64,000 nt of DNA from the NCBI RefSeq assembly GCF_018320785.1, contig NC_054879.1, positions 45,188,698-45,252,697 on the forward strand. Direction: 5' to 3'. Position 1 is the stretch's first letter. Each line of letters starts with the position of its first letter. Below, piece after piece: positions 12,566 through 22,285 of the stretch. The position numbers were made by a program, and so were the translations under genes. The notes below the pieces were generated by a model. It was given only the letters and a program-made list of their open reading frames with translations, was not told the origin of the DNA and did no database searches. The stretch is from Cheilinus undulatus. Lineage: Eukaryota; Chordata; Actinopteri; Labriformes; Labridae.

Positions 12566-13238
12566 TTGGTTCCCAAAAGGTGGGTCAGGACCCAAATGTG
12601 GGTCGTGAGATCATTTTTAGTGCGTTACAGGTGTGAGACTGGAAAAGTGACAAAAACTCTAAAATGCGCTTTTATTTTGAAGTAAATGCCTTCATTTCTT
12701 GTTGTCACATTTTAATCCCATGTTGAACCCAATCTGCCCCAATAGTATGTGTTAAAACATTGGTTCTCAACTGGTGGGTTGGGACTCAAAAGTGGGTCAC
12801 GGGGCTGTTTTCATTGGGTCACAAACTGGTTTCAGGAACAAAAACAAAAGCAAAGAATCTCTGATTGTTTCTTGAGATTTTCACTTATTTATCCTGTTGT
12901 GTTGGATGGAAAATTTCCAAGAAAGTAAGTTTTCATATGATAATTTGTAAATGTCTTACCTTTAAAAAAAAAAACAACCAAAATATGTTATGTCTTAGTG
13001 TTCAGCCTTTTGCTGTGTTCCTTCCAAGGTCCAAATTCCTGCTTTTTTTGTGGAATTAATTTGATAAAGTTCAGAAATTTGGGTTCCTACTTCGCATTGT
13101 ATGTGGTGGGTTCTATGGCTGGATCAGTTGAGAACCACTGTGTTAAAACACTTGGTTAGGATTGAAAAACGTATGAAATTTGGGTCATGATTTGTCATTG
13201 AGGAAATGATGCATACTGACAATAGACAGTTGAGAACG
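12566..13238. mobile_element. Older hAT-type MITE hosting a nested relative
   Basis: A decayed element starts near 12566 (TTGGTTCCCAAAAGGTGGGT) and appears to end near 13238 (AGTTGAGAACGACTG). Both termini resemble the CAGTGGTTCTCAA family but carry several changes. It is split by the younger insertion at 12758-13140. The outer target duplication is not clearly preserved. Confidence 0.5.
12758..13140. mobile_element. hAT-type MITE with perfect 8-bp TSD
   Basis: Termini CATTGGTTCTCAACTGG and CAGTTGAGAACCACTG are inverted repeats. The element is flanked by identical 8-bp duplications TGTTAAAA at 12750-12757 and 13141-13148, the TSD length expected of hAT transposition. It is 383 bp with no transposase frame. 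Confidence 0.8.
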
Positions 13239-14512
13239 ACTGAGTTCTAAAAAACATGGAGATTTAATTTTTGGGCCATAATTTGCAGTCCTAGTATTGT
13301 TTTTAAAACTAGCAGTTATACAGTTAAAACTCATCCCTGTAGAGGCCGGATAATGGTAGTTTGAAACATTCTCCTTACAGAGGGGCTGTGTAATTGGCTA
13401 GTTAATTAGGTGGCGGTAGATTACAATTAAATATTATTAGAGACATGCAATGATCAAAATGTATTAATGAAATAATGTTTATCTTTACACTATTCTGATT
13501 TCAAATATACTCCATGATCAGCTGATCCAACCTGGCTTTGTGCAGAAAATATGGCTGAAGATCTGTTGTTTGTACTTTTAAATACTATGGATCATCAAAA
13601 TAATGATGGTTGCACCAGTTTAAAATCACATAGTATCAAAACTACTGATAAAATTTGACAAGCTAAAATGCAACTCAGCCAGTTTGCTGGCAAAGTTAAA
13701 AAACACAAGCCAAATAGTCAAAGTCTGACAGCAGATCTTTGGTCTGGAGTCACTACAGTTCAAGTTGAGAGGATGGCCTACATTTTTCCAACCTTTGGGT
13801 CAGGGTCTGGGACACATCAGGGAGGTCAGATCACCATGGAACAATAACAAAAACATATTTCTTTCAATATCTTTGGGCTAGTTTCATACAAATGAGTGCA
13901 CAATAAATAAATATTTAGCCTACAAGGACATCAATCATGTGATTTGGGTCATAAAAGTGGATTTTGCTTAATTTTAAAGGATCACCAGTAAAAGATTAGC
14001 AGCAAATGTTTTAATATCATATACTTTTTAATATTTTAACCACTTCCAAATATTTGAAGAATGCTCACACAATGGCAAATATTAAAGTTGCACGCAAAAA
14101 GAGCAGAGAAGTAAATAACTGACACTGTTAGCTTTTGAGAACAGCCTGTTTCATGATGAGGATTTGCAGGCATTAAATCGTCTGTACATCAGGACTTATC
14201 CTGTGAGAACACTGTGTGACTTTCACGATGGGCCTGTACGAGGAGGAGGCGTGTGACTGAATCACGGCTGCAAAAGCTTCACGCGAGGAATGCAGTTATT
14301 GTTATCACAAAAAAATCACAAATTCAATCAAAATGCGATTAGAAGTAGCAACATGTGAGTCACTGCTGTAGTAAAAAAGGCAAATAAAACTCTCTGTTAC
14401 TCTCGGTGTGCACGGCGGCGTGCATGCGTCGAGCTGTGCAGAACAACAACGCTTTGTCTCAATGTAGTGAAAAATGCTGAAAATTCAATGAGAGCGCGAA
14501 GAAAAGCTTTAC

Positions 14513-14582
14513 CTGCAGGAGGATGTCCGGCTTTCAGCAGAGGAGAGTCCCTCGCTCCAGATTTGGACAGTTGCTGCACCAT
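14513..14582 (-). CDS. dapl1: dapl1 exon 1 (coding part)
   Basis: The ATG at 14580-14582 opens MVQQLSKSGARDSPLLKAGH, followed by PPA and one base of the next codon. The donor is GCAG|GTAAAG. The GHPPA motif sits where the DAP family has it. An upstream in-frame ATG was not needed, and the Met-to-GHPPA distance is close to that in human DAPL1, which supports this start. Confidence 0.9.
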
Positions 14583-14730
14583 TTTTCGGAAGTTTGAAGA
14601 GAAAAAGCAAAGAATGCACCAAACTCTTCACGACGCCCACTTGGATGTTTTTATGCTCAAACAGAGATGACGTCGCGCCGCGTGACGTCAGGAAGCTAGC
14701 AGACAGAGACACGCCCCTTTTTCACTAGTA
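14583..14730 (-). promoter_or_regulatory. dapl1: dapl1 proximal promoter / 5' UTR with CRE palindrome
   Basis: The 150 bases upstream of the dapl1 ATG are CpG-rich compared with their surroundings. They hold a full cAMP-response-element palindrome TGACGTCA (14683-14690), a half-type TGACGTCG (14668-14675), and an ACGCCCC box near 14712-14718 of the Sp/KLF type. No TATA box is obvious, which fits a dispersed CpG promoter. The transcription start itself is not visible. Confidence 0.55.
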
Positions 14731-15120
14731 GTCAGACTGTTGTGTTCTTCAAACAGCGACAAAACTTACTACATTTATTTACATTCATGTTTTAGAGGGC
14801 TGGACTTTAAAATGCTTTTATTTTGAAACAGCACTGCAAAACCCAGTACAGGTAAACGAAGAAGATACTAACATCATCTCCACCTGACTTTTGTCATAAG
14901 TTATAGTTAGGCACATTTTAGGTTCTTTTTTGACTCATAAAGAGTTCCCTTCACTCTTACAATTACTACATTTTTAAGATACCAGAACTAACTTATTTAA
15001 CAGACTCAAATAGAAACTGAAACTAAAACCTACAAAAAGGCTGAGTGAACTATATGATTAATTTGCCTCTTAGTTGTTGAGAAAAGCCTCACATGTGAAT
15101 GCCAATGCATGGGTAGCTCT

Positions 15121-15840
15121 TATTACCTCTGCCAAGGAGGTTCTGTGATCTGCAGGGTTTGCTAGTTAGTAAGTTAGTTTGTTAGCAACATAACTCAAAA
15201 AGTCATGGACGGATTTTGATGAAATTTTCAGGAAATGGCACAAGGAAGAACTGATTAGATTTTGGGAGTGATCTGGATCACCGTCTAGATCCAGGAATTT
15301 TTTAAAGGATTCTGTACTATTGGGAGATAGGGCTAATGGCGGAGGGCTGTGCTGTTACCACTTTACACCAGGAGATGGCGTATATGAGTAACTTCAATCC
15401 CAGCAGCAGTTTTTGGGTATGTTTCTATTCAAAGTTTTGGAGTTTATGGAGTTTGAAAAATGCATGCCTGGTAATGGAGACCAGTTGGAGTGTAACAGAG
15501 AGAAAGACAGCGAATTGTAGCGAGAATACTCACAATGCTGGGAGGAATAGAGGAATATTCACCCTCTGCCATGACTTCCAGCTGTCCGGTAAAACCATGG
15601 GTGAGACTGTCAGTGCATCTGTTGGCACCAGCAGGCAATGCTTTCACCATGACAGTCCATGCATAGTGAAGCCAATACTTAACCTCACCATGTTTCCACC
15701 CCACTGGCGAGGGAGTAACCGGCGAATGCCATGGTGGGGGGCGCATGGGGATGGGTCCAGGAATTTCTTTAACAGATTCTTCAGTATTGGGAGATAGGGC
15801 TAATGGCGGAGGTCTGCCCTCTTTGAGTGCTTTTCTAGTT
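15121..15840 (+). repeat. Interspersed repeat, copy B (inverted partner of 1833-2525)
   Basis: It begins TATTACCTCTGCCAAGGAGG, continues AACATAACTCAAAAAGTCAT and TATTGGGAGATAGGGC, and ends GAGTGCTTTTCTAGTT. The same landmarks in the opposite orientation make up copy A. A 153-codon open frame (15336-15797) lies wholly inside the repeat, shows no domain, and has no equivalent intact frame in copy A, so it is not called as a gene. Confidence 0.8.
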
Positions 15841-16428
15841 AAGTAATAAAATGAGTTTCTTTTTATATCAGATAAAGACTACAGGCCCTAGCCAAATGGT
15901 GTGTGTGTGTGTGGGTGGGGGAAGGGGCATGGAGGTCAACAAAAACATGTTCCATTATATATTTATACATTTATACAGCATTTTATATCTGAAAAATAAT
16001 CTATCTTCTTAAAGCAACAAAACAGTAATTGTATTTCTTTATGTTTAGTACAATATAGCCTATTTTCCTTGAAAGAGAATGACCTTTTTCTATAATAACA
16101 ATATGGATGGGTACACTGATGAAACCACTTCAAAAATAATGTCAGACTTCATCGTTAAGCTACACAAATGTAAGGATGTCAGACAAGGGGAGAACTAGAC
16201 CAACTGAAACAACAAGGGAAAAGTTAGCAAATAATTTAAAGAAACATTGGCATAAATGGGTCAAAAGTGGCATAAATGAGTAGCAAAAATGGCTGGAAAA
16301 TTGTGAAAAGCGGTTAAAAAGTGGCAAAATGGGTTAAAAGTGGCATGAAAGTTAGGCTGTGGTAATGATGTTAGATTTTATTTTGTCTTTACCTGAATAA
16401 TAATCACTATTATCAAAGCAACGGGTGT

Positions 16429-17345
16429 CTGTTAACATTAACGTGTGTGATTTATCTTGAAACCTTAACACGTTAAAAAAATAACGCAATTTAATCATAT
16501 GACTAAGTTTGACCACAGCTTGCTCCCGTAGTCCTCCAGCGCGGATTTTTACGTGCCTGGGGCTGAAGAGGTGAGAGGGTCAGACACAGCCAGCAGTGAT
16601 GAGTGAGGAGACAGACCCAGGTCTGCTTAACGGTGATTTTCTTATTAAAAAGCTGGAGAATGTTAGTGAAGATAAAACCAAAGCTGTGGGTACATGCTGC
16701 AGAGATGAACTGTCTTTACACCGAAGCACAACGAGTCTGAAGTTCCACCTTCAGGTAAAGCACATCTTTGCTAATGTTAGCAAAGACGCTAACAACAACA
16801 CAGGATCAAGCCATGGTCATACCACTCTCTTCAGCTGCTTCAGGACAGTTTTCTTCTTCAGCTGCTCAGATAAATGCTCAAAAGTGCTCCAAAACTTTGA
16901 GACAGTCCCGTGTGTTAACAATATTAATCCAGTGTAGAAATCCACGGTTAAATCCGCAAAATTGAAGTTAATTAACGAACTTTACGAGCTGAAGACGGAT
17001 ATTATGATGCGTTCAGGTAAACTCAGTAAATAAGACAACTGTATTCTATGTTATGATGTGTTCTACTCAGCTAAGACCACTTGTAGTTTAAATATTTGCC
17101 CTTATTTTGTCTTTCCACCAAACTATTGAAGGTATTGATTGTGGTATTGATAAGGACTCAGATCAGCACTTTCAATGCGCTGTACATAGAATAAAAAGAA
17201 TAAAAATAAAACACTTGACAAAAACAACCTCTAAAAATCTAAAAACATAAAAATACACTTAAATTTTAAAAAATGCTTTGATCAATCATGGTTAATCACA
17301 GCGTAGTGATATGATTAACTTGCAGCACTACAGCACGTCAACAAA
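16429..17345 (+). pseudogene. Decayed hAT transposon with BED-finger remnant
   Basis: A frame at 16596-16937 encodes a BED-type DNA-binding finger region: KTKAVGTCCRDELSLHR, then TSLKFHLQVKH. The expected first Cys of the CxxC pair is Gly (VGTCC), and the frame soon ends, so the catalytic and dimerisation domains of the transposase are missing. The ends near 16480-16500 (TTTAATCATATGACTAAG) and 17280-17325 (TAGTGATATGATTAACTTGC) are imperfect inverted repeats. Non-autonomous and not expected to be active. Confidence 0.6.
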
Positions 17346-17559
17346 TACTTTTTTGAATCTATTTATGCCATAGTTTATAGCCTACTTCAAACTGTAAACC
17401 CCTTTTTTCTTGAAACAGATTTATGATGGGTTAAAATGGCAAAAATTGGTTTAACAGGGGGAAACAAAAGTCATAAAGTCCAAAATAATGTGTTAAAAAT
17501 AGCAAAAACAGGCAGAAAAGTGGCGAAAGACTACTAAAGGTATAGACAGTTGTAGACTT

Positions 17560-17726
17560 GTACCACCTGTTCACCACAGCCTACAGTCTTCACTAAACCA
17601 CCACTTACACCCATCCTACCCCTCACATAGTTTGTCCATGTCTATGTGTTCCTGTAAAGCGTCCTTGGGTTTCTTGAAAGGCGCTATATAAATTCAAGAT
17701 ATTATTATTATTATTATTATTATTGT
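17560..17726 (+). repeat. LINE 3' tail with (ATT)n end
   Basis: AAGGCGCTATATAAATTCAA followed by GATATTATTATTATTATTAT is a characteristic 3' end of a teleost non-LTR retrotransposon. No attached reverse-transcriptase frame is seen to its left. Confidence 0.55.
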
Positions 17727-17819
17727 ATCTTGATTAAAAAATTTGCTTCATTTACTTAGCTTAAAAACAACTGTTTTTTTCCCTCTACGCTTTTTTCCAT
17801 TATTTATAAATAAGGAACT

Positions 17820-18131
17820 ATGTTTGCTGATGTGTGCCTAACTTTCAGTCTCTCACTGAAGATAAGAGGACTTACAAGCTTACGCTGGGCCCGCCTGATT
17901 CAAAAAAATTTAGTTTTAGATTTTGTAAAGATACTATCTGAACAAAAAAATCTTGCCACGCTTTCCCTAAAAAGAGCCTGGGAGGAAGATCTGGGGATAA
18001 ATATCGACGAGGATGACTGAGAGGAGAGGCTTAGGAGAATCCATTCATGTTCCATTCATGCTAGACTCCAGCTGATTCAATTTAAAGTAATACACAGAAT
18101 TTATTATTCGAAATCTAAATTGGGAAACTAA
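17820..18131 (+). pseudogene. LINE (L1/Tx1-like) ORF2 C-terminal remnant
   Basis: In one frame the DNA reads RAWEEDLGINIDEDD, a stop at 18018-18020, then EERLRRIHSCSIHARLQL, IQFKVIHRIYYSKSKLGN and a terminal stop at 18129-18131. The W..DLG.I...(W/E)...I..SS..AR..LIQFK..HR.(Y/L)..K.KL pattern is the conserved region just downstream of the reverse transcriptase in L1-type ORF2. The internal stop and the absence of upstream RT motifs show it is dead. Confidence 0.65.
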
Positions 18132-18927
18132 AAGTGGCCAAATGTATATAGAGTTGCAAAAAAATGGAAGAAAAAGTAATGAAAGATGGTTAAAATTGGC
18201 AAAACATGCAGACATGGTGGTGGAAAGGGTTTAAAAGTAGCAGAATGGATTCCAAGTTGTAACAATAGGCAGCAAGAAAGTGATGAAAATGGGTTCAAAT
18301 GTGGCAAAAATAGTAAAAAAGAAGTGTGCAACATTGTTGAAGAAGTGGGAAAAATAGCCAGAAAAAGTTATTTAAAGGGAAAAATGAAGTGGTGGAATAA
18401 ATAATTTCAACATCAAAACCTCATAACAGCTTAACAAAGCTCCATTTTGGAGCTTTACAGCTCCAAAATAAGGGACTCTTAAGATGCATGCTAGCACCAA
18501 CACTACTGATCCTAAACACTCCCAACCCTGTGAGCAACCCCAGGGTGTAAATAAAATTACCTGAGCTCTACAGGCAGCTGCTTTTGTTATCTAATGTAAC
18601 TCAGTGGTGCATGTTGGTAAATCAAACTCATGCTAAAGCTGGCAAGGAGAAGAGAAAATACATCTTTTTCACCAAAAAAAGCTGTCAGTGTGGTTCTTTG
18701 CTCTTCTTTTGATAGAGAAATATTGTCTAGTCCTGGTAAAATTGCCGCTATAGCTACATCAGAGCTAACTGCTTCATCCATTGCTGTTGTTTACTGGCAT
18801 TGGGTAAACTAAAGCCCACCCATAGGTATAACCTTGTTCTCCTCAAATGTGCTGATTGGTGTTGTTTGACCAGGCAAACTCATTTCAGATTGGAGCTTTG
18901 CAAGATAGATCTCCCTTCATCTGACCT

Positions 18928-19416
18928 TTAAATGTTACGTTACGCAAAATACACCTTTCCAGGCTTTTCTATCAAAAATATGTGCCCCTGACCGGTCCAC
19001 AATCCCTCCCCAAAAATCAGAAAAATCCATTCCCTCCCCCCTCTCTTTCTCCACTTTTCAGAAAATGTGTGCTGAAACAAGCCGTTCTCAGATTTCCCCC
19101 TCATGATGCCATGTGGGGAGTAAGCCCCGCCCCCAGGTTCGGTTGGCCCTCCCCACTTGGAAGAAAGTTCTGCCCTTCTCCCCTGATTCTCCTGTCAGGA
19201 TCAGGAAAGCCACATCCATTAAGTGACATCCATTCCCTGAGAGGGGCGGAGCTTGTTAATATTTAAAGCCACAGACACAAAGTGAGGGGTTTTTAGACAT
19301 GCAAAAAAGAAAAACAATACTGGAATGTTTTTTCAGCAACAAATCACAGGCATGTTTTGGAGACCTCTTTGACCAATATAAACTTTTCTTAAAACGGTAA
19401 AATATGTGATCTTTAA
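18928..19416 (+). mobile_element. piggyBac-like MITE, copy 1
   Basis: This 489-bp unit is bounded by TTAA (18928-18931 and 19413-19416). It shares its interior with 33310-33718 (GATGCCATGTGGGGAGT..GCCC, CACATCCATTAAG, CCTGAGAG, GGGGTTTTTAGACATGCAAA). Its right terminus reads AATATGTGATCTTTAA, the family end. No transposase is encoded. Confidence 0.65.
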
Positions 19417-19879
19417 AACACCAATTATTTGATTTTACACCGCTAACCTCTGATCCTTTTGTGCTCACACATTTGCACTCTCTTTCTCAGCATTTGTAAA
19501 CTTGTTCTCTTTGATTCCAAACAAAAACACTTGTTTTACGATGGCAGCTCTGACTACGGGGTCAGGTACTGATCACTGTTGGCAGGGGTTCAGAGCTGTG
19601 CTTCAGGGCGTCTCAGTTTTTATGAAACAGCTTAGCTGGTTCAAAGCTGGACTCCCTTTCCTCATCTTCTGTAAACCATTGTTTGAAATATTTTTCCTGC
19701 AGAAGAGGAACTACTAAGAAAAAGAGTCATGTGAGAGCGGGGCGTCTTTATCCTCTATGTGAGCGTTGAATGACAGAAAATAAATGTTAGACGTTTGATC
19801 TTAAAGATGCAAGACACGCCGAGTTTAAAAAACAAAACTGACCTTTTATTATTTTAGCATGGTTGTGTTATGTTGCCAT

Positions 19880-20652
19880 CTTTGTCCACTTATTTCTTTT
19901 ATTTATATATCTATAGAGGTTTCACATGGCACGAGTTTGTTTTTTAACCAGTGCTGATGAGTGTAAACCAGGTAACATGTTGTCTTTTTTCTGTATTTAC
20001 AATAAAATGAAAGAAATGTACAAGACTCCATGGCATTACACAGCTTTGACATTAAGTACAGATACATTTGGATCCCTCTGTACAATCTAACATCATGTGT
20101 TTACTATTATTACTTCTTTTTTTCTTGTTTTTTTTTACAGTTATGAGTTCATGATCCATTTTGGCTTCGGCACATACACATTCCCCATCTTGACTCTTCC
20201 GGCTGACCCTCGCGCACATGACTCACACCTTTCACCATGCTATCACAGCTACGATTTCATAAAGAAAGAAAAACTAACATCTACACAGATCAGGACGCAC
20301 GTCTTGTCACGGTAGTGTCCAGACCCCCCCCCTCCCCTCACAAAGCATGATTCCATCTTCTTTTACTAATTTAAAAAATAATTTAAAAAACATTCCTTTG
20401 TTTCCTTCTTTGGCACACATTCCTTCTTCCCATCTGTTATCACTCTGCTGAACTCTATCCATCCTTGCACATTCACTTGAAAACAAACACACTTATAAAG
20501 CCAAGTTCATGAAAAGTTCGCCAGTTTGTTCGTGTGCTCCCCGGATCCTTCTCACCTCTGCTGTGGGGTGAAGAAGCCCCCTCCTCGCTGCACTGAGATG
20601 AGGAGGGGTGATTTTTTTTTTTTTCTTTAATGACACACTAGCACCTTGACAC
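19880..20652 (-). other. pkp4: pkp4 3' UTR (end estimated)
   Basis: Sequence after the stop has no coding potential. The first canonical AATAAA on the minus strand is at 19898-19903, with another at 19845-19850, implying a 3' UTR of roughly 0.75-0.8 kb. An earlier ATTAAA (20626-20631) sits only about 22 nt past the stop and is followed directly by a genomic A-run, so it is more likely an internal-priming trap than a real end. Confidence 0.55.
19898..19903 (-). terminator. pkp4: Candidate pkp4 polyadenylation signal
   Basis: AATAAA on the minus strand lies about 750 nt beyond the stop codon. It is the nearest canonical signal; a second one lies about 53 nt further on. Confidence 0.5.
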
Positions 20653-20898
20653 CTATACCCAGGAGTCGGGTGAGCCGGGGTATTGCTCTGCCCTGTAGGA
20701 AGGCCTCCGTGTGCTAGCGTAGAAGTCCACATAATTGGTGGTGGATTTGAGTCCGTGAGGAGTGGAGCTGTAGTCCACGGTGGGCGGGTAGGTGATGACC
20801 TCATCCAAGTACGGGTCGTCAAAGCCGTGGGGGTGCTGCAGGTACATCCTGTACGTGTCGTAGTTCCTCCTGCTCGGGTCCTCTGTGTAATACATTGG
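20653..20898 (-). CDS. pkp4: pkp4 exon o, C-terminus with PDZ ligand
   Basis: The acceptor CCTCCAG|CCA begins PMYYTEDPSRRNYDTYRM, continues LKSTTNYVDFYAS and ends RPSYRAEQYPGSPDSWV with stop at 20653-20655. DSWV is a class II-like PDZ ligand bound by the Erbin/Densin family. The tail sequence is the main evidence for PKP4 rather than CTNND2. Confidence 0.96.
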   Translation of the reverse strand, partial: PMYYTEDPSRRNYDTYRMYLQHPHGFDDPYLDEVITYPPTVDYSSTPHGLKSTTNYVDFYASTRRPSYRAEQYPGSPDSWV

Positions 20899-21349
20899 CT
20901 GGAGGGAAGACAAATAGAATATGGTCAAATACGTTTAGGTAGACTTGAATGAAAAGAAATCTGATCTCATGCTTTCAGTAGAGGAACAGTGATTGAAGAA
21001 ACAAGTGTCAATCCAGGAGATTTTAAAAGTCTGCAGAAAACCAGCTGCACATGTAAAACTCCATGAATGAATCAGACTGGTTTAAAACCAGTTCCTCTTT
21101 ATAAAATAAAGGTGCCAGAGGCCCCCACTGTATTTTAAGGTGGCTGAAGCATAGTTGAACACAGCTGTGCACGTTAAAGAATAGACTTGCATTTAAAGGG
21201 TAATTTCAACATTACCTGGACCCAAAATGAGTGACAAAAAAAAAAGACAATCCCTTTCAATTAAGCAATGGGTATCAAATTTGCATTATCCACAGAAATA
21301 ATTAGTTAATTCTATCTTATACTGATAAAGCCTAGCATTAGTTCATACT

Positions 21350-21660
21350 CCCAGCTGCTGTGAGCTTCTAGCCAGCTGCACCTCCTCCACCCCAGCTGCC
21401 TCCTTTATAGCTTAAAGCTTGTTGCACCCTCATATTCAGATTCATGCTACTGTGGATTAATTGCTCAAAAATAATTTATTTGTTTTCAGTGCACATTGTC
21501 ATTAATGTATCTATCCATATGGGGGTTTCTAGCCATGCATTCCCTGAAAAGTCAAAGCAGCTGCTCACTAACCCAGCAAAGCCTTCTCCACCAAGTTAAA
21601 ATGTACATCCATTTTACAATAAAATGATGAAATATATGATGAGTGTTCCTGACTGACTGT
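21350..21660 (+). repeat. Dispersed repeat, related to 26780-27090
   Basis: Shared landmarks with 26780-27090 are CCTCCTCCACCCCAGC, TTCATGCT, CATTGTCAT, ATGGGGG then TTTC, CCCAGC/CCCAGG and GATGAGAGTGTTCCTGA-like ends. The short phrase CTCCTCCACCCCAGCTCCTC also occurs in the duplicated segments at 46470 and 50960, so these may belong to one old family. Confidence 0.5.
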
Positions 21661-22074
21661 AGGTTATGATATAGAATGTTTTATTGCTTTTGTTTAAAAA
21701 TGCATAAGTTAAGGAACCTAATAAGAATCACATATTAATTCGCAATACTGGGAAAAAATATCACAATTAGATTATTTTTGCCAATCGTTCAGCTCTACAT
21801 TTAACTGATTTTATGTGTATATCTTTATAAAAATGGGTAAAATATACACATTTGAAAATATTTCAGAATATTCTACTTTTTTTGAAAGGCTTCTGGCGAC
21901 CCCCTCTCAGTGTCTTGTGACCCTCAAGGGGGTCCTGACCCCAAGGTTGAAAACCACTGCTCTTTATGACCTACAAAAGTAAACAAGAACATCAGCAAAA
22001 AGATTCAATGTGTCTGTATCTTATTTTTTTAATGCCTGTTGCCAGGAGGTAGGTGTCAAACTAGACAATTTAGA

Positions 22075-22285
22075 GCAGTGGTTCTCATCTGGTGGGTCAG
22101 GACCCAAAAATGGGTCGCAAAGCCCTTTTCAGTTGGTTGTGGCAGTGTGCCTGGGAAAAAAATGCGCCAAATAGTCCATGAGACGCTATAAAACATGCAC
22201 GTTTTGTCCTGTTTCATTATTTTGTTACACCTTTTGTACTGACTTAAGCCCAAGCTCTGCTATTATTTATTAAATACAATGCTGT
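22075..22285 (+). mobile_element. hAT-type MITE, 3'-truncated
   Basis: CAGTGGTTCTCATCTGGTGG and the following 200 bases match the reverse complement of 33917-34175 (AAAGCCCTTTTCA, TGCGCCAAA, CTATAAAACATG, TCCTGTTTCATT). The last roughly 60 bases and the second terminus are missing. Confidence 0.7.

Larger units (their letters stand above)
9625..14720 (-). other. dapl1: dapl1 gene (death-associated protein-like 1), four coding exons
   Basis: Four exons on the minus strand (14582-14513, 10525-10429, 10304-10262, 10171-10055) join in phases 1, 2 and 0 through GT/AG introns. They give a 108-residue protein; as I recall, human DAPL1 has 107 residues. Diagnostic segments are KAGHPPAVKAGG near the N-terminus and the C-terminal IQQPRKQ, corresponding to the family's GHPPAVKAGG and IQQPRK motifs. 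DAP-family proteins are small, basic and largely disordered; DAP1 is a negative regulator of autophagy, and DAPL1 is linked to epithelial differentiation and retinal pigment epithelium in mammals. The first intron is about 4 kb, the others about 120 and 90 bases. The usual family residues MRI after KAGG are KRV here. The gene lies downstream of pkp4 on the same strand, supporting dapl1 over its paralogue dap. Confidence 0.9.
15970..18540 (+). repeat. Minisatellite-bearing repeat, interrupted copies
   Basis: The head at 16010-16170 (AATGTCAGACTTCATCGTTA) and a second head at 17360-17430 (CTTGAAACAGATTTATGATG) match the head at 4440-4600. Short-period units resembling GGTTAAAAGTGGCAAAA follow at 16220-16350, 17430-17530 and 18120-18370. 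A tail near 18485 (GATGCATGCTAGCACCAACA) matches the tail at 5940. The BED-hAT remnant and LINE fragments lie inside, so this is one composite or several adjacent copies. Confidence 0.6.
14731..19879. other. Intergenic region between dapl1 promoter and pkp4 3' end
   Basis: This 5.1-kb stretch has no gene and is mostly decayed repeats: an interspersed repeat (15121-15840), minisatellite-bearing repeats (about 15970-16345 and 17360-18540), a BED-finger hAT remnant, LINE remnants and a piggyBac-like MITE, described separately. A short (GT)n tract lies at about 15900-15914. The segments 14731-15110 and 19420-19870 show nothing recognisable. Confidence 0.6.

Noticed and set aside
15336..15797. 153-codon open frame on the plus strand
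   Set aside because: It lies wholly within an interspersed repeat; the inverted copy at 1833-2525 has no matching intact frame, and no domain is visible.
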